A stretch of 64,000 nucleotides of DNA from Prevotellaceae bacterium. GTDB taxonomy: Bacteria > Bacteroidota > Bacteroidia > Bacteroidales > Bacteroidaceae. A program made the translations under genes and the position numbers. The stretch is taken from NCBI GenBank assembly GCA_019420585.1, contig JAHZGX010000013.1, positions 124,001 through 188,000 of the forward strand. The letters run 5' to 3'. This document shows positions 17,731 through 26,569 of the stretch, piece by piece. The notes under the pieces were generated by a model. It saw only the letters and a program-made list of their open reading frames with translations, was not told the DNA's origin and ran no database searches. How positions within the stretch are numbered: position 1 is the first letter of the stretch; the number at the start of each line of letters is the position of its first letter.

Positions 17731-20700
17731 TGGATTTGGGTAAATGGGCATTCAACAACCGGTTGCTGGTGTACTTTCTGGTGGCCGTGTTCATGCTGGG
17801 CGGTGCTTATGCTTGCTATGAAATGAGCAAGTTGGAAGACCCTCAGGTGAAAGTGAAACTGGCCATGGTGGTGACCACTTACCCTGGAGCCTCGGCTCAC
17901 CAGGTGGAGATGGAGGTTACGGATGTGCTGGAAAAGCGTATCCGCACCATGGGAGACTTGGACAATATAGAGAGTTATTCATATAATGACCTTTCCATCA
18001 TACAGGTGGAGTTGCGCAGCACGGTGAGCAATGCCGATGTGGAGCAGTGTTGGGACAGGCTGCGCCGTAAGGTCTATGATGCCCAGACGGAATTGCCAGC
18101 CGGGGCAAACACTTCTGTGACCAAGGAGGATTTCTCTACGGTATATGGCATGTTTTACGTTCTGACTGCAGATGGGCTGTCTGAACGGGAACTGAATGAC
18201 TATGCCGAACTGATGAAGAGAGAACTCAGCAACGTGGACAATGTGGACCGTGTGGATATCTACGGCAACCAAAAAGACTGCATCCACATACGTCTGCTTC
18301 AGGACAAGATGTCCAGTCTGGGTGTTTTGCCTGCCGAAGTGCTGGCAACATTAAGCGGGCAGAACAAGACTTCCTATGCTGGCTATTATGATAACGGTGA
18401 CCAAAGGGTGAGGGTGACCGTGGCTGATAAGTTCCGCCAGGTGGAGGACATACGCAGCATGATTATACAGGGGCACGAGTCAGACCAGTTGCGCCTTTCT
18501 GATATTGCCAAGGTGGAGAAGAGCACAGAGGAGCCTGTGCGCAATGCCATCACTTATGATGGACAGCATGCTTTGGGCATTCTGGTGGCTTCGTCAAGTA
18601 CTTCTGATATAGTCAAGGTTGGGGATGCGGTTGAGAAGCGTATTTCTGAACTGAAGGCAGAGCGCTTCCCCACTGGGCTTGACTGCCATAAGGTCTTCTA
18701 TCAGCCCGAGCGCGTTACCGAATCTCTGGGGCAGTTTGTGCTCAATCTTATAGAGTCTGTGCTCATTGTGGTTGTAGTGCTTATGTTCACAATGGGATTC
18801 CGGAGTGGCCTTATCATAGGCATCAGTTTGGTGGTGATTGTCTTTGGCTCGTTCCTGGTTCTGGGAAATATGGGCGGCACCATGCAGCGTGTCTCGTTGG
18901 CATCCTTTGTCCTGGCAATGGGTATGCTGGTGGATAATGCCATAGTAATAGTAGACGGGGTGCTGGTAGACTTGAAGTTGGGCAAGCCTCGTCTTGAGGC
19001 CATGACCGAGGTTGGCCGACGCACGGCCATGCCTCTTTTAGGTGCCACGGCCATTGCCATACTCTCTTTCCTGCCCATTTTCATGTCTCCCGACACCGCA
19101 GGTATTTATGTTCATGACCTCTTTGTGGTGCTTGCCGTTTCCTTGTTGCTGAGTTGGCTTTTGGCACTGACTCATGTGCCTCTGATGTCCAACCGCTGGC
19201 TCAAGGCTTCCGCTGCTTCTGATAAGGGTGAGAATGAGGCGCAACTCTATGAAGGTAAGATGTACAGGATCCTGGGACGTATGCTTAACTTCTGTATTGC
19301 CCATCGCTGGAGTACCTCATTGGCAATGCTTGTCTTACTGTGCCTGGCTGTGTTCGGTTATCCGTATGTGCATCAGGGCTTTTTCCCAGACATGGCCTAC
19401 AATCAGTGCTATATGGAATATAAACTTCCCGAAGGATGCAACAGCACCCGTGTGGAGAAGGATTTCAAGAGCATAGAGGCTTACTTGCACACCAGACCGG
19501 AAGTGACCCATGTGACTGCTTCCATTGGAGGAACACCGGGGCGTTATAATTTGGTACGTACGGTGGCCACGCCATCGCTTTCTTATGGCGAACTGATCAT
19601 TGACTTCAAGTCTGCTAGGGATTTGGATGATAATATTGAGGACATACAGCAATACCTTACTGTCCATTATCCTGAAGCGTATGTCAAGATGAAGAAGTAT
19701 AACCTGATGTTCAAGAAGTATCCCATTGAACTGCAGTTCCAGGGATCAGACCCTGCAGTACTGCATGCCTTGGCTGACAGTGCACGCGTCATCATGGAGC
19801 GGAGTGGCAAGGTACGTTTGATAACGACTGACTGGGAACCCAAGGTGCCTGTGCTTAATGTGGATTACAACCAGGCTGCTGCCAGGAGCATAGGCTTGAG
19901 CAGGAGTGACCTCAGCCTGTCATTGCTGACTGCCGGAGGCGGTTTGCCGGTGGGTAACTTTTATGAGGGTGTCTTTCCCAACACAATATATGTGAAATGT
20001 GTGAATGAGAAAGGCGAGCCTGTTGACAACCTGCAGGATTTGCAGGTGTTCTCTGCCATGCCTTCCTTGATGGGGTTGGCCAATGAGGACAATCTGATAC
20101 GCTTGCGTACGGGGACGCTTACCAAGGAGCAGTTGCTGGCCGATCTGATGAGCACAACTCCCCTGCGTCAGGTAAGCCGTGATGTGAAAGTGGAGTGGGA
20201 AGACCCCGTGGTGCCTCGTTACAATGGACAGCGCATGCAGAGGGTACAGTGTTCGCCTTGTCCGGGACAGGAGACTGAGAAGACGCGTGCTGCTTTGGCA
20301 AAGGAGATAGAGAAAATCAAACTGCCCGCGGGCTATTCGCTCAAATGGCAGGGTGAGAAGTCTGCCAGCGACCGTAGCATGAAGTACCTGTTCGCCAACT
20401 TCCCTTTGGCCGTCATCTTGATGATAGCCATTTTGATAATGCTTTTCAGCGATATCCGTAAACCCTTGATTATCCTGTGTAGTTTGCCCATGGTATTTGT
20501 GGGGGTGGTGCTTACTTTATTGCTTACGGGCAAGACTTTCACCTTCGTCGCCATTGTGGGTGCGTTGGGGCTGATAGGTATGGTGGTCAAGAACGGCATT
20601 GTGCTCATGGACGAGATATCACTCCAGTTGAGCCGGGGCGTTGAGCCGGTTCAGGCGTTGGTGCGCAGCAGTCAGAGCCGTCTGCGTCCTGTCATGATGG

Positions 20701-20879
20701 CATCCCTCACCACAGTCCTTGGCATGATACCTCTGCTCACCGATGCCATGTTTGGCAGCATGGCTGTGACCATTATGGGAGGTCTGATGTTTGGCACACT
20801 CATTACGCTGCTGTTCATACCGGTACTTTATGCCATGTTCTTCGGTATTAAGAATGGCTGTGCAGTAAAGGAATCCTAA
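17730..20879 (+). CDS. RND efflux pump, inner membrane permease (AcrB/MMPL type)
   Basis: About 1049 residues. The frame also opens at GTG 17727, but ATG 17730 is preferred. It overlaps the previous stop as TGATG, and TAGGAGG (17714-17720) sits 9 bp before it, one of the few clear Shine-Dalgarno sites here. The first TM helix is near residues 10-30, a large porter loop follows, and a TM block contains GMLVDNAIVIVDG with the paired acidic residues typical of proton relay. A second half shows the same layout (VGALGLIGMVVKNGIVLMDE). It drives proton-coupled export; the substrate is unknown. Confidence 0.93.
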   Translation: MDLGKWAFNNRLLVYFLVAVFMLGGAYACYEMSKLEDPQVKVKLAMVVTTYPGASAHQVEMEVTDVLEKRIRTMGDLDNIESYSYNDLSIIQVELRSTVSNADVEQCWDRLRRKVYDAQTELPAGANTSVTKEDFSTVYGMFYVLTADGLSERELNDYAELMKRELSNVDNVDRVDIYGNQKDCIHIRLLQDKMSSLGVLPAEVLATLSGQNKTSYAGYYDNGDQRVRVTVADKFRQVEDIRSMIIQGHESDQLRLSDIAKVEKSTEEPVRNAITYDGQHALGILVASSSTSDIVKVGDAVEKRISELKAERFPTGLDCHKVFYQPERVTESLGQFVLNLIESVLIVVVVLMFTMGFRSGLIIGISLVVIVFGSFLVLGNMGGTMQRVSLASFVLAMGMLVDNAIVIVDGVLVDLKLGKPRLEAMTEVGRRTAMPLLGATAIAILSFLPIFMSPDTAGIYVHDLFVVLAVSLLLSWLLALTHVPLMSNRWLKASAASDKGENEAQLYEGKMYRILGRMLNFCIAHRWSTSLAMLVLLCLAVFGYPYVHQGFFPDMAYNQCYMEYKLPEGCNSTRVEKDFKSIEAYLHTRPEVTHVTASIGGTPGRYNLVRTVATPSLSYGELIIDFKSARDLDDNIEDIQQYLTVHYPEAYVKMKKYNLMFKKYPIELQFQGSDPAVLHALADSARVIMERSGKVRLITTDWEPKVPVLNVDYNQAAARSIGLSRSDLSLSLLTAGGGLPVGNFYEGVFPNTIYVKCVNEKGEPVDNLQDLQVFSAMPSLMGLANEDNLIRLRTGTLTKEQLLADLMSTTPLRQVSRDVKVEWEDPVVPRYNGQRMQRVQCSPCPGQETEKTRAALAKEIEKIKLPAGYSLKWQGEKSASDRSMKYLFANFPLAVILMIAILIMLFSDIRKPLIILCSLPMVFVGVVLTLLLTGKTFTFVAIVGALGLIGMVVKNGIVLMDEISLQLSRGVEPVQALVRSSQSRLRPVMMASLTTVLGMIPLLTDAMFGSMAVTIMGGLMFGTLITLLFIPVLYAMFFGIKNGCAVKES

Positions 20880-20891
20880 TCAAGAAATGTT

Positions 20892-22244
20892 ATGAAGAAG
20901 ACTTTTTTCGTTCTGCTCCTGTCTTTGGCAGCCGTGCCTGCTGCTTCAGAGACCCTTACCATAGAGGCCTGCAGGCAAATGGCTCTGCAGCACAATCACG
21001 CTCGCAAGTCTGCCATTTTCAGCACAGAACAGGCTCTGCATACCCAAAAGAGCGTGTGGGCACAGTTCTTCCCCGACTTCTCCCTTCAGGCCGGAGTTTT
21101 CTATGACACCGGTAATGGTTCTCTGGGAATTGATGGAGGCATGCTCCCCGTGGGCTCTGTCGGAGCCTCGGGCTTTGTTCCTTCCGGCACTTATGCCTAT
21201 TTCCCCGGTGTTAAGATGAAGTATGATCTGGATGCCATATTCTCTGGTTCTGTTTTTCTGAAACAGCCCCTTTACATGGGAGGCAAGATACGTGCTTCTT
21301 ATCAGATGAGCAAGATGGCTGTGGCTCTTTACCGGCAGGCCGAACGAAAGACCGAGGCTGAGGTTATTCAGTCTGTTGATGATGCTTATGCCAAAGTGGT
21401 GAAGGCAGGTGAACTGGTGCTTGTTGCTCAGAAGTACAAGGCTCTGCTGGTGGAACTTGACCGGAATGTGGAGAGTGCAGTGCGGCATGGGTTGCGCATG
21501 CAGAATGACCGCCTGAAGGTGGGAGTGCGGCTGGATGAGGTGGAACTTCAACTTCGCAAGGCAGAGAATGCCCTTCGTTTGGCACGCATGAATCTTTGCC
21601 ACGTGACCGGGCAACCGCTCGACACTCCGGTGGAGGTGTCGAGTGAGTATCCTCAGACTGAGTCTTTGGAGCAGGTGCAGACTTCTGATGTGTCACAGAG
21701 ACCGGAGAGTGCCATGCTGGAGTATCAGACACACATGGCGGCAGAACAGGTGCGCGTGGCACGGAGTTCCATGTTGCCCAGCCTGGCTCTCATGGCCAAG
21801 TATGGATATACCAATGGCGTGGAGTTTAACGGAAGGAAACTGCTTGACGGCTGGAACTTCGGTGGAGGTGTCACTCTGAGCGTTCCTCTCTATCATTTTG
21901 GTGCGAATGCCCAGAAGGTAAAGGCTGCTAAGGTCAAACTCCAATTGGCTCAGGAAGAGCAGGCTGACAAGCGTGAGATGATGCTGCTGGAACTTCAGCA
22001 GGCTGCAAATAATCTGGATGAGGCTCAACTGGAGGTGCAATTGGCTCAGAAGTCTTTGGAGCAGGCTGAAGAGAACATGCAACTCAGTCAGAAGCAGTAT
22101 AAGGCAGGCATGGAGACTTTAAGTGACTGCCTTGAGGCTCAGGCATCTTGGCAGAAGGCCAGTGAGATGCTTGTGGATGCCCAGTTCCGCCGTTATTTGG
22201 CTACAGTTGACTATCGTCGCTCTGCTGGTCTGCTGGCTCAGTAG
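20892..22244 (+). CDS. TolC-family outer membrane efflux channel
   Basis: A 450-residue protein with a signal peptide (about 19 residues) and two OEP repeats rich in long amphipathic helices (LTIEACRQMALQHNHA at the start; QLAQKSLEQAEENMQLSQKQ near 390). The outer membrane partner of the adaptor and pump upstream, 12 bp after the pump stop. Its last 44 bp overlap the end of the convergent rlpA-like gene. Confidence 0.92.
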   Translation: MKKTFFVLLLSLAAVPAASETLTIEACRQMALQHNHARKSAIFSTEQALHTQKSVWAQFFPDFSLQAGVFYDTGNGSLGIDGGMLPVGSVGASGFVPSGTYAYFPGVKMKYDLDAIFSGSVFLKQPLYMGGKIRASYQMSKMAVALYRQAERKTEAEVIQSVDDAYAKVVKAGELVLVAQKYKALLVELDRNVESAVRHGLRMQNDRLKVGVRLDEVELQLRKAENALRLARMNLCHVTGQPLDTPVEVSSEYPQTESLEQVQTSDVSQRPESAMLEYQTHMAAEQVRVARSSMLPSLALMAKYGYTNGVEFNGRKLLDGWNFGGGVTLSVPLYHFGANAQKVKAAKVKLQLAQEEQADKREMMLLELQQAANNLDEAQLEVQLAQKSLEQAEENMQLSQKQYKAGMETLSDCLEAQASWQKASEMLVDAQFRRYLATVDYRRSAGLLAQ

Positions 22245-22737
22245 ACTCTGCAGAGTCCTTTTTCCATACAGGATAGTTCCATGTCCTGACGGGCATGGTG
22301 GTAAAATCCGGGGTGGGCAAGTCGTATTCCGTCTTGTCTGTACGGTAGGGTATTTTGTCTCCATACCAGGGCGTTATTTCCACTAAACAGAATCCGGAAC
22401 TGATGATGTCAAGTTCGCGGGCTGCTGCGTAGCTCAAGTCTATGGAGAAACGCTTGGTGTGCGGCCCGCGGTCAGTCACTTCCACAATCACTTCCTTGCC
22501 GTTCCTCGGGTTCTTGACCTTCAGTTTTGTGCCTAAAGGATATTTGAGATGGGCACATGTCATGCTGTCACGGTGGTAGGGTTCTCCGTTGCTCATTCGC
22601 CTGCCGTGCAGTTTGTTGGAATAATATGAGGCTTTTCCCTGGCTGCTTTCTTGCGAGTGCGCAGCAATTGTGCAACAGAGTGCCGCTGCTATGAACAATG
22701 CTGTATGGAAGAGTCTTCTGCTAATGGTCTTTCTCAT
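22201..22737 (-). CDS. rlpA: RlpA-family septal ring/double-psi beta-barrel protein
   Basis: The start MRKTISRRLF at 22737 is chosen because the longer frame runs back into the tRNA-Pro gene. That gives 178 residues with a signal peptide, then the RlpA domain: GKASYYSNKLHGRRMSNGE, LGTKLKVKN, VTDRGPHTKRFSIDLSYAA. The conserved DRGP and SIDLS are intact. RlpA proteins act on peptidoglycan at the septum; lytic activity varies between species. No SPOR domain is present. The 3' end overlaps the tolC-like gene by 44 bp on the opposite strand. Confidence 0.85.
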   Translation of the reverse strand: MRKTISRRLFHTALFIAAALCCTIAAHSQESSQGKASYYSNKLHGRRMSNGEPYHRDSMTCAHLKYPLGTKLKVKNPRNGKEVIVEVTDRGPHTKRFSIDLSYAAARELDIISSGFCLVEITPWYGDKIPYRTDKTEYDLPTPDFTTMPVRTWNYPVWKKDSAESTEPADQQSDDSQL

Positions 22738-22748
22738 GTATGTTAGTG

Positions 22749-22821
22749 TCGGATAGAGGAGACTCGAACTCCCGACCCCTACGTCCCGAACGTAGTACGC
22801 TACCAACTGCGCTACTATCCG
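22749..22821 (-). tRNA. tRNA-Pro (CGG)
   Basis: Acceptor arms CGGATAG/CTATCCG, D-arm GCGCAGTTGGTAGCGT, anticodon stem-loop CTACG-TTCGGGA-CGTAG giving anticodon CGG, and T-arm GGGAGTTCGAGTCTCC. CCA is not encoded. A minus-strand -7 box TAACTTTG lies about 30 bp upstream. Confidence 0.95.
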
Positions 22822-22907
22822 ATGGCTTCACCTTTGCTTGAAACCGCTGCAAAGTTACACAAAAAAATGCTAACCGCTCCTCTCTTTTGCAATTTTTTGC
22901 TCTCCGC

Positions 22908-22938
22908 TTGTGGGGATGGGATTTTATCCTTATCTTTG
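22908..22938 (+). promoter_or_regulatory. Promoter of tRNA-Phe copy 1
   Basis: TTG at 22908-22910 and TATCTTTG at 22931-22938 with 20 bp between, followed 17 bp later by the mature tRNA start. Confidence 0.7.
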
Positions 22939-22955
22939 CAACGCGTTAAATGCAT

Positions 22956-23028
22956 GGTGCCATAGCTCAGTTGGTAGAGCAAAGGACTGAAAATCCTTGT
23001 GTCCCCGGTTCGATTCCTGGTGGCACCA
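22956..23028 (+). tRNA. tRNA-Phe (GAA), copy 1
   Basis: Acceptor GGTGCCA/TGGCACC plus discriminator A, D-arm GCTCAGTTGGTAGAGC, anticodon stem-loop AAGGA-CTGAAAA-TCCTT giving GAA, and T-arm CCCGGTTCGATTCCTGG. Identical to the copy at 25372-25444, and both are followed by CTTTGAA. Confidence 0.97.
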
Positions 23029-23051
23029 CTTTGAAGAAAAGCAAATCACGG

Positions 23052-23090
23052 CAAACTCCTGATTCCCCAACGGAATTAGGAGTTTTTCTT
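23052..23090 (+). terminator. Terminator after tRNA-Phe copy 1
   Basis: AACTCCTGATTCC pairs with GGAATTAGGAGTT (one bulge) and is followed by TTTTC. Confidence 0.7.
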
Positions 23091-23527
23091 TTCCAGTAAA
23101 AACGCCTAAAAAGCATGATGTTTGAAAAAGTTGTCTCTTTTGTGCTTGCGAATGTATAATTATCGTAACTTTACATATGGCAGAAATATTTTTTGCCGTA
23201 ATATAATAAGACAACGAAGAGCAGATATGTTGGCTGCAAGTTTACTTGGCAGATAAATATGTTCAAATAATGAGAAAGGAGGAGAGAAACAGAGAAAGCA
23301 GGAAGAACGCAATGGGAGGGGCGGGCATCCGGGAGTGGATGTCGTTCCGCAGTTCTTGAACGAGATTCTGTAAAGAGGCTCGTCACGGACAGTAAACTGT
23401 CGTTTCCTCATTCTGCACAACATAAAGAAAACTATATGCGGTCTTTGTTACTAAAGACAAACGACACAAGTCTCCTTTTATGCCTAAGAACGAAGAAATT
23501 ACGATAAAAAACAAAAATATTTTGAAA
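23091..23527. other. Gene-free leader before the fimbrial lipoprotein
   Basis: About 440 bp without a recognisable gene or RNA. A TAACTTTA box near 23166 is a weak promoter candidate. Small frames on the minus strand have no family resemblance. Confidence 0.4.
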
Positions 23528-24412
23528 ATGAGAAAATCAACACAAACAATCTTTTGGAATGCTGTGCTGTTTTGCATTATGCTCACGGCATGCACGAGTA
23601 ATGAACTTGCTCCCGTAAAGGGAGAGAAGAGCCTTGAGTTTACCATCACCAACTATGTCCAGCAGGATTTCGACGAGACCACTCGTTCCGTTCCGATCAG
23701 TGAATCCACTGTTGTGACGCACTTGGCATTTGGTGTCTTCGACGAGTCTACAGGCAAGATGAAGGGAGCCTTGCAAGTGGCGGACAAGGGCAGCGAGGGC
23801 TACGGAACCTTTACGGTCAATCTGCCTTACGGAAACTATCGTTTGGTGTTCTTGGGCTATGGCAGCGACAAGACCTGCCACATGGACAGTCCTGAGCGCA
23901 TATACTTTGACGAGGAATATGTGCCGCAAACATTCCTTAGCACGCAGTCGCTCATAGTGGACGAGAAAACTTCGTTGCAGACGAATATTACTTTGCACCG
24001 CAGGATGTCCGCGTTTCGGATGCAGATTACGGATACGATACCGGGCAAGGCGAATACGTTTTGCTTCGAGACGGCAGGCGGTGGAACCGTACTTAATGCC
24101 CTTACCGGGCTGGCTGCGGAGAAGACGGGGCGGAAGGCTGTCATCAGCATACCTGATAGTTATAAGGGTCAGGCTGGCAAATCGGTCACCATGTACCTTT
24201 TCCTTACGGGGGCTTCCGAATCCATGGATATCAAGGTGAGTGCGACAGATACCTTGAACAAGGTGATTGTGGGACGTACCTTCTCTGCCGTACCCATGAA
24301 AGTGAACAAACTTACTGTGGCCAAAGGATCATTCTTCGCGGGTCTGGCGTATGACTTTAGCATGATGGATATTGACGATGACTGGGGCGAAACTGAGTAT
24401 ATCAATTATTAG
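23528..24412 (+). CDS. FimB/Mfa2-like fimbrial anchor lipoprotein
   Basis: The start MRKSTQTIFW at 23528 gives 294 residues with a lipoprotein signal and lipobox LTAC near residue 20; the frame itself opens 48 bp earlier. The body resembles FimB/Mfa2 anchor proteins: an opening beta-sandwich with THLAFGVFDESTG and NLPYGNYRLVFLGYG, then TNITLHRRMSAFRMQITD before the second domain. Such lipoproteins anchor or terminate Bacteroidales type V fimbriae. No fimbrillin or other fimbrial gene is adjacent. It lies between the two tRNA-Phe genes, so it may be cargo. A strong terminator follows. Confidence 0.72.
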   Translation: MRKSTQTIFWNAVLFCIMLTACTSNELAPVKGEKSLEFTITNYVQQDFDETTRSVPISESTVVTHLAFGVFDESTGKMKGALQVADKGSEGYGTFTVNLPYGNYRLVFLGYGSDKTCHMDSPERIYFDEEYVPQTFLSTQSLIVDEKTSLQTNITLHRRMSAFRMQITDTIPGKANTFCFETAGGGTVLNALTGLAAEKTGRKAVISIPDSYKGQAGKSVTMYLFLTGASESMDIKVSATDTLNKVIVGRTFSAVPMKVNKLTVAKGSFFAGLAYDFSMMDIDDDWGETEYINY

Positions 24413-24478
24413 AAAACATGCGCCGCAATGCTAGCCGGTATCAGGAGAGGATTGCGGTGCATGAGCATGACATGACAA

Positions 24479-24524
24479 TGAAGCGTCCTGCCGGGGCAAT
24501 TTCCGAGGGACGCTTCATTTTTTT
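24479..24524 (+). terminator. Terminator after the fimbrial lipoprotein
   Basis: TGAAGCGTCC (24479-24488) pairs with GGACGCTTCA (24508-24517), followed by seven or more T. Confidence 0.85.
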
Positions 24525-24627
24525 GTTCCCAAATTGATTTTTGAACGAGACGTGACCCCAGAACGTCCATAAGACCAAGTATATGTGCATTTAAAGAGAA
24601 GAGAAATAAGCCAGTGAAAAGAGAAAG

Positions 24628-24768
24628 CAAAAATGTTCTTCGTTATTGTGCAAAATAAGTTGCATTATGTCGTTCACGAGAATACGGCAGCGGAGGTTGT
24701 CTATAATAGAGTGGACAACGAGAAGCCGTTTTGTAGGCATGACGAACTTCAAAGGCAACTATGCGACC
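24628..24768 (+). pseudogene. RhuM gene fragment
   Basis: About 140 bp align with the middle of the intact RhuM gene at about 30769-30905: both encode VQNKLHY.VHENTAAE.. YNRVDNEKPF and GMTNFKGNY. An extra T (TTTTGTAGG instead of TTTTGTCGG) shifts the frame. Neither end of the gene is present. It is fused directly to a beta-galactosidase fragment. Confidence 0.8.
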
Positions 24769-24775
24769 TGGTGGT

Positions 24776-25221
24776 ACCATGCAGGAAAGAGTCATGATGA
24801 GGAGATTTCTGGGCGACTGGTACCAGGATCGCAAGCCATGGATATTGGGGGAGTTTGTTTGGACTGGTTTTGACTATCTAGGCGAGAACTATCCCTATAA
24901 TGCCGAGGGTATGTGGCCTTCACGAAGCAGTTATTTCGGTATCATAGACTTAGCCGGACTTCCCAAAGACAGGTATTATTATTACCGCAGTCGCTGGAAC
25001 ACTTCTTCTCATACGCTTCATCTGCTTCTTCATTGGACGTGGCCAGGGATGGAGGGAAAGGTCATACCTGTGATGTGCTATACCGATTTCCCCGAGGCGG
25101 AACTGTTTGTTGATGACATCTCTTTCGTGACCGCAAACCTGCCGATGCAGTGCTGACGGTGACTTGCAAGGAGAATCCCACGCTGACGGCCAGTACCACC
25201 ATTCGTGTGGTCAGGCCGTGA
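24776..25221 (+). pseudogene. Glycoside hydrolase family 2 beta-galactosidase, C-terminal fragment
   Basis: The frame from 24761 encodes WILGEFVWTGFDYLGENYPY and WPSRSSYFGIIDLAG.PKDR, hallmarks of the GH2 catalytic domain around and after the nucleophile. LLHWTWPGMEGKVIPV and FPEAELFVD follow, the start of the next beta domain. A frameshift near 25120 interrupts it, and the other frame continues to TGA 25219-25221. The catalytic N-terminal two thirds are missing. A decayed remnant. Confidence 0.82.
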
Positions 25222-25316
25222 CGAGTTTTTCATGCGTCAGGAATGGGGGCGTACCGCGCTGCAATTATGCTAAAGGACGTTTTTGTGCAGGCTTGATGCA
25301 AATAGGCACGGAAATA

Positions 25317-25348
25317 TTTGCAGGAGTGGAATCTTTGACATACCTTTG
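25317..25348 (+). promoter_or_regulatory. Promoter of tRNA-Phe copy 2
   Basis: TTTG 25317-25320 and TACCTTTG 25341-25348 with 20 bp between. This is unlike copy 1's promoter in sequence, so the duplicated block is the tRNA itself, not its upstream region. Confidence 0.7.
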
Positions 25349-25371
25349 TGCTCGATTAAGAAAAGCAGTAT

Positions 25372-25444
25372 GGTGCCATAGCTCAGTTGGTAGAGCAAAG
25401 GACTGAAAATCCTTGTGTCCCCGGTTCGATTCCTGGTGGCACCA
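25372..25444 (+). tRNA. tRNA-Phe (GAA), copy 2
   Basis: Identical over 73 nt to the copy at 22956-23028, including the CTTTGAA that follows. It is followed by the hairpin AAAGGGAAGTTG / CAACTTCCCTTT (25449-25482), a likely terminator. Confidence 0.97.
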
Positions 25445-25579
25445 CTTTGAAAGGGAAGTTGATTATCTCAACTTCCCTTTCTGTTATATTGAATTTGTCG
25501 TTCTGTAGATTGCAAGTTGCGGATTCCCATAGAACAGGAGAGCGTTGGGCTCATCGGATAAATCTAGGGGGCTTTAACT

Positions 25580-25774
25580 CAAATCGGCCATTAGGCCGAG
25601 ATATGTTTCCTTTGCTTGTCCCAAAGGACTTTGTTCTGTGTATTCTGCACTCTCTTTTCCTGTTTGCTGACCACCTCCTCTCTCTCGCCGTAGCCCGCTA
25701 CGCCTTCGAAAAAGTTGGTGGCAAACAGAAAAAGACTGCACAGGAAAGATATCTGAACCCTAATGGCCGATTTG
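25580..25774. repeat. MITE-like dispersed repeat, copy B, with perfect 16-bp inverted ends
   Basis: The ends CAAATCGGCCATTAGG (25580-25595) and CCTAATGGCCGATTTG (25759-25774) are exact inverted repeats. The inside contains CTCTCGCCGTAGCCCGCTAC GCCTTC, shared with the copies at 4686, 42325 and 51936. No transposase frame. It lies just after tRNA-Phe copy 2. Confidence 0.85.
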
Positions 25775-25954
25775 GGTTTAATTCGCCGATGAAATTTTAC
25801 TTCTCGGTTCTTGTTCTGTTTCAATTGATATTGGATCATTGTGCTTGATTGGTGTTGATGGCTATCTTCATGTCTGTTCTCCTCCCCCTTGGCCTCCAAG
25901 GCAGGCTGTGGCAACAACGTGTTAATGGGCTTTTTGTATGCAGTGCAAATTTAT

Positions 25955-26042
25955 CAAGTCATTCAAGGGTAGCAATCAAGTCATTCAAGGGTAGTAATCA
26001 AGTCACTTGCAGATGAAAAACAAGTCACTTGCGAGGTGACAA
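25955..26042. repeat. Four 22-bp tandem units (CAAGTCA type)
   Basis: CAAGTCA recurs at 25955, 25977, 25999 and 26021, exactly 22 bp apart. The first two units are nearly identical (CAAGTCATTCAAGGGTAGCA). The last two carry the palindrome CAAGTCACTTG. The period is not a multiple of three and no gene explains it. Confidence 0.75.
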
Positions 26043-26217
26043 AGCCGCTTCGGAACAGGGATGTTATGCCAACGATGTGTTTTGGCTGAACAAGGTGTTT
26101 AATATACATCGGGACGAGAAAACCATCGAATGGATACGAAAACAAGTGGATGGATATGGCACGACTTTGAAAGCAGTATCCGACAGCATCATGCAGGAGA
26201 GATTGAAAAATAATTAG
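26029..26217 (+). CDS. Short unrecognised frame, possibly a gene remnant
   Basis: 62 codons ending ERLKNN. The composition (EKTIEWIRKQVDGYGTTLKA) looks protein-like, but I recognise no family and the start overlaps the last 22-bp repeat unit. It may be the 3' end of a decayed gene. Confidence 0.25.
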   Translation: MRGDKAASEQGCYANDVFWLNKVFNIHRDEKTIEWIRKQVDGYGTTLKAVSDSIMQERLKNN

Positions 26218-26368
26218 CAACAACAGGGGATAAATGAAGAATAATAGAACTAAAATAATACGACCTCCATAAAATAAAAGTTCAATGGTAATAGATTTCT
26301 GCTAAGACTTTGTTGATTTTCATAATTAATCACTATATTTGCATCAAATACCAATATTGAGTTTTTTC

Positions 26369-26568
26369 ATGGAAGATATAAATAGGATAAAGTTGTATTG
26401 GTAGAGCATAAAAGAACAGGTAAATGGCTTGCAGAACAATTAGGCAAAGACCGTTCAACCGTTTCCAAGTGGTGCTCTAATAAGATACAGACTGATTTGT
26501 CGACATTATCAAAAATAGCAGAGTTGTTAAGTGTTGATATCAGAGAACTTCTAAAAAACAGTTTATAA
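26369..26568 (+). pseudogene. XRE/HTH controller gene, frameshifted
   Basis: The frame opens MEDINRIKL at 26369, then two extra bases (TA) shift it. The remainder reads in another frame from TTG 26398: VEHKRTGKWLAEQLGKDRST, then VSKWC and AELLSVDIRELL, an HTH_3 domain, ending at TAA 26566-26568, one base before the methyltransferase. It resembles the small controller usually placed before Bacteroidales R-M methyltransferases. It could still be made as a 57-residue protein from TTG, or be broken. Confidence 0.7.
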
Positions 26569-26569
26569 A

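Noticed and set aside
25164..25406. 80-codon frame running into tRNA-Phe copy 2
   Set aside because: Overlaps the beta-galactosidase remnant, the tRNA promoter and the tRNA itself.
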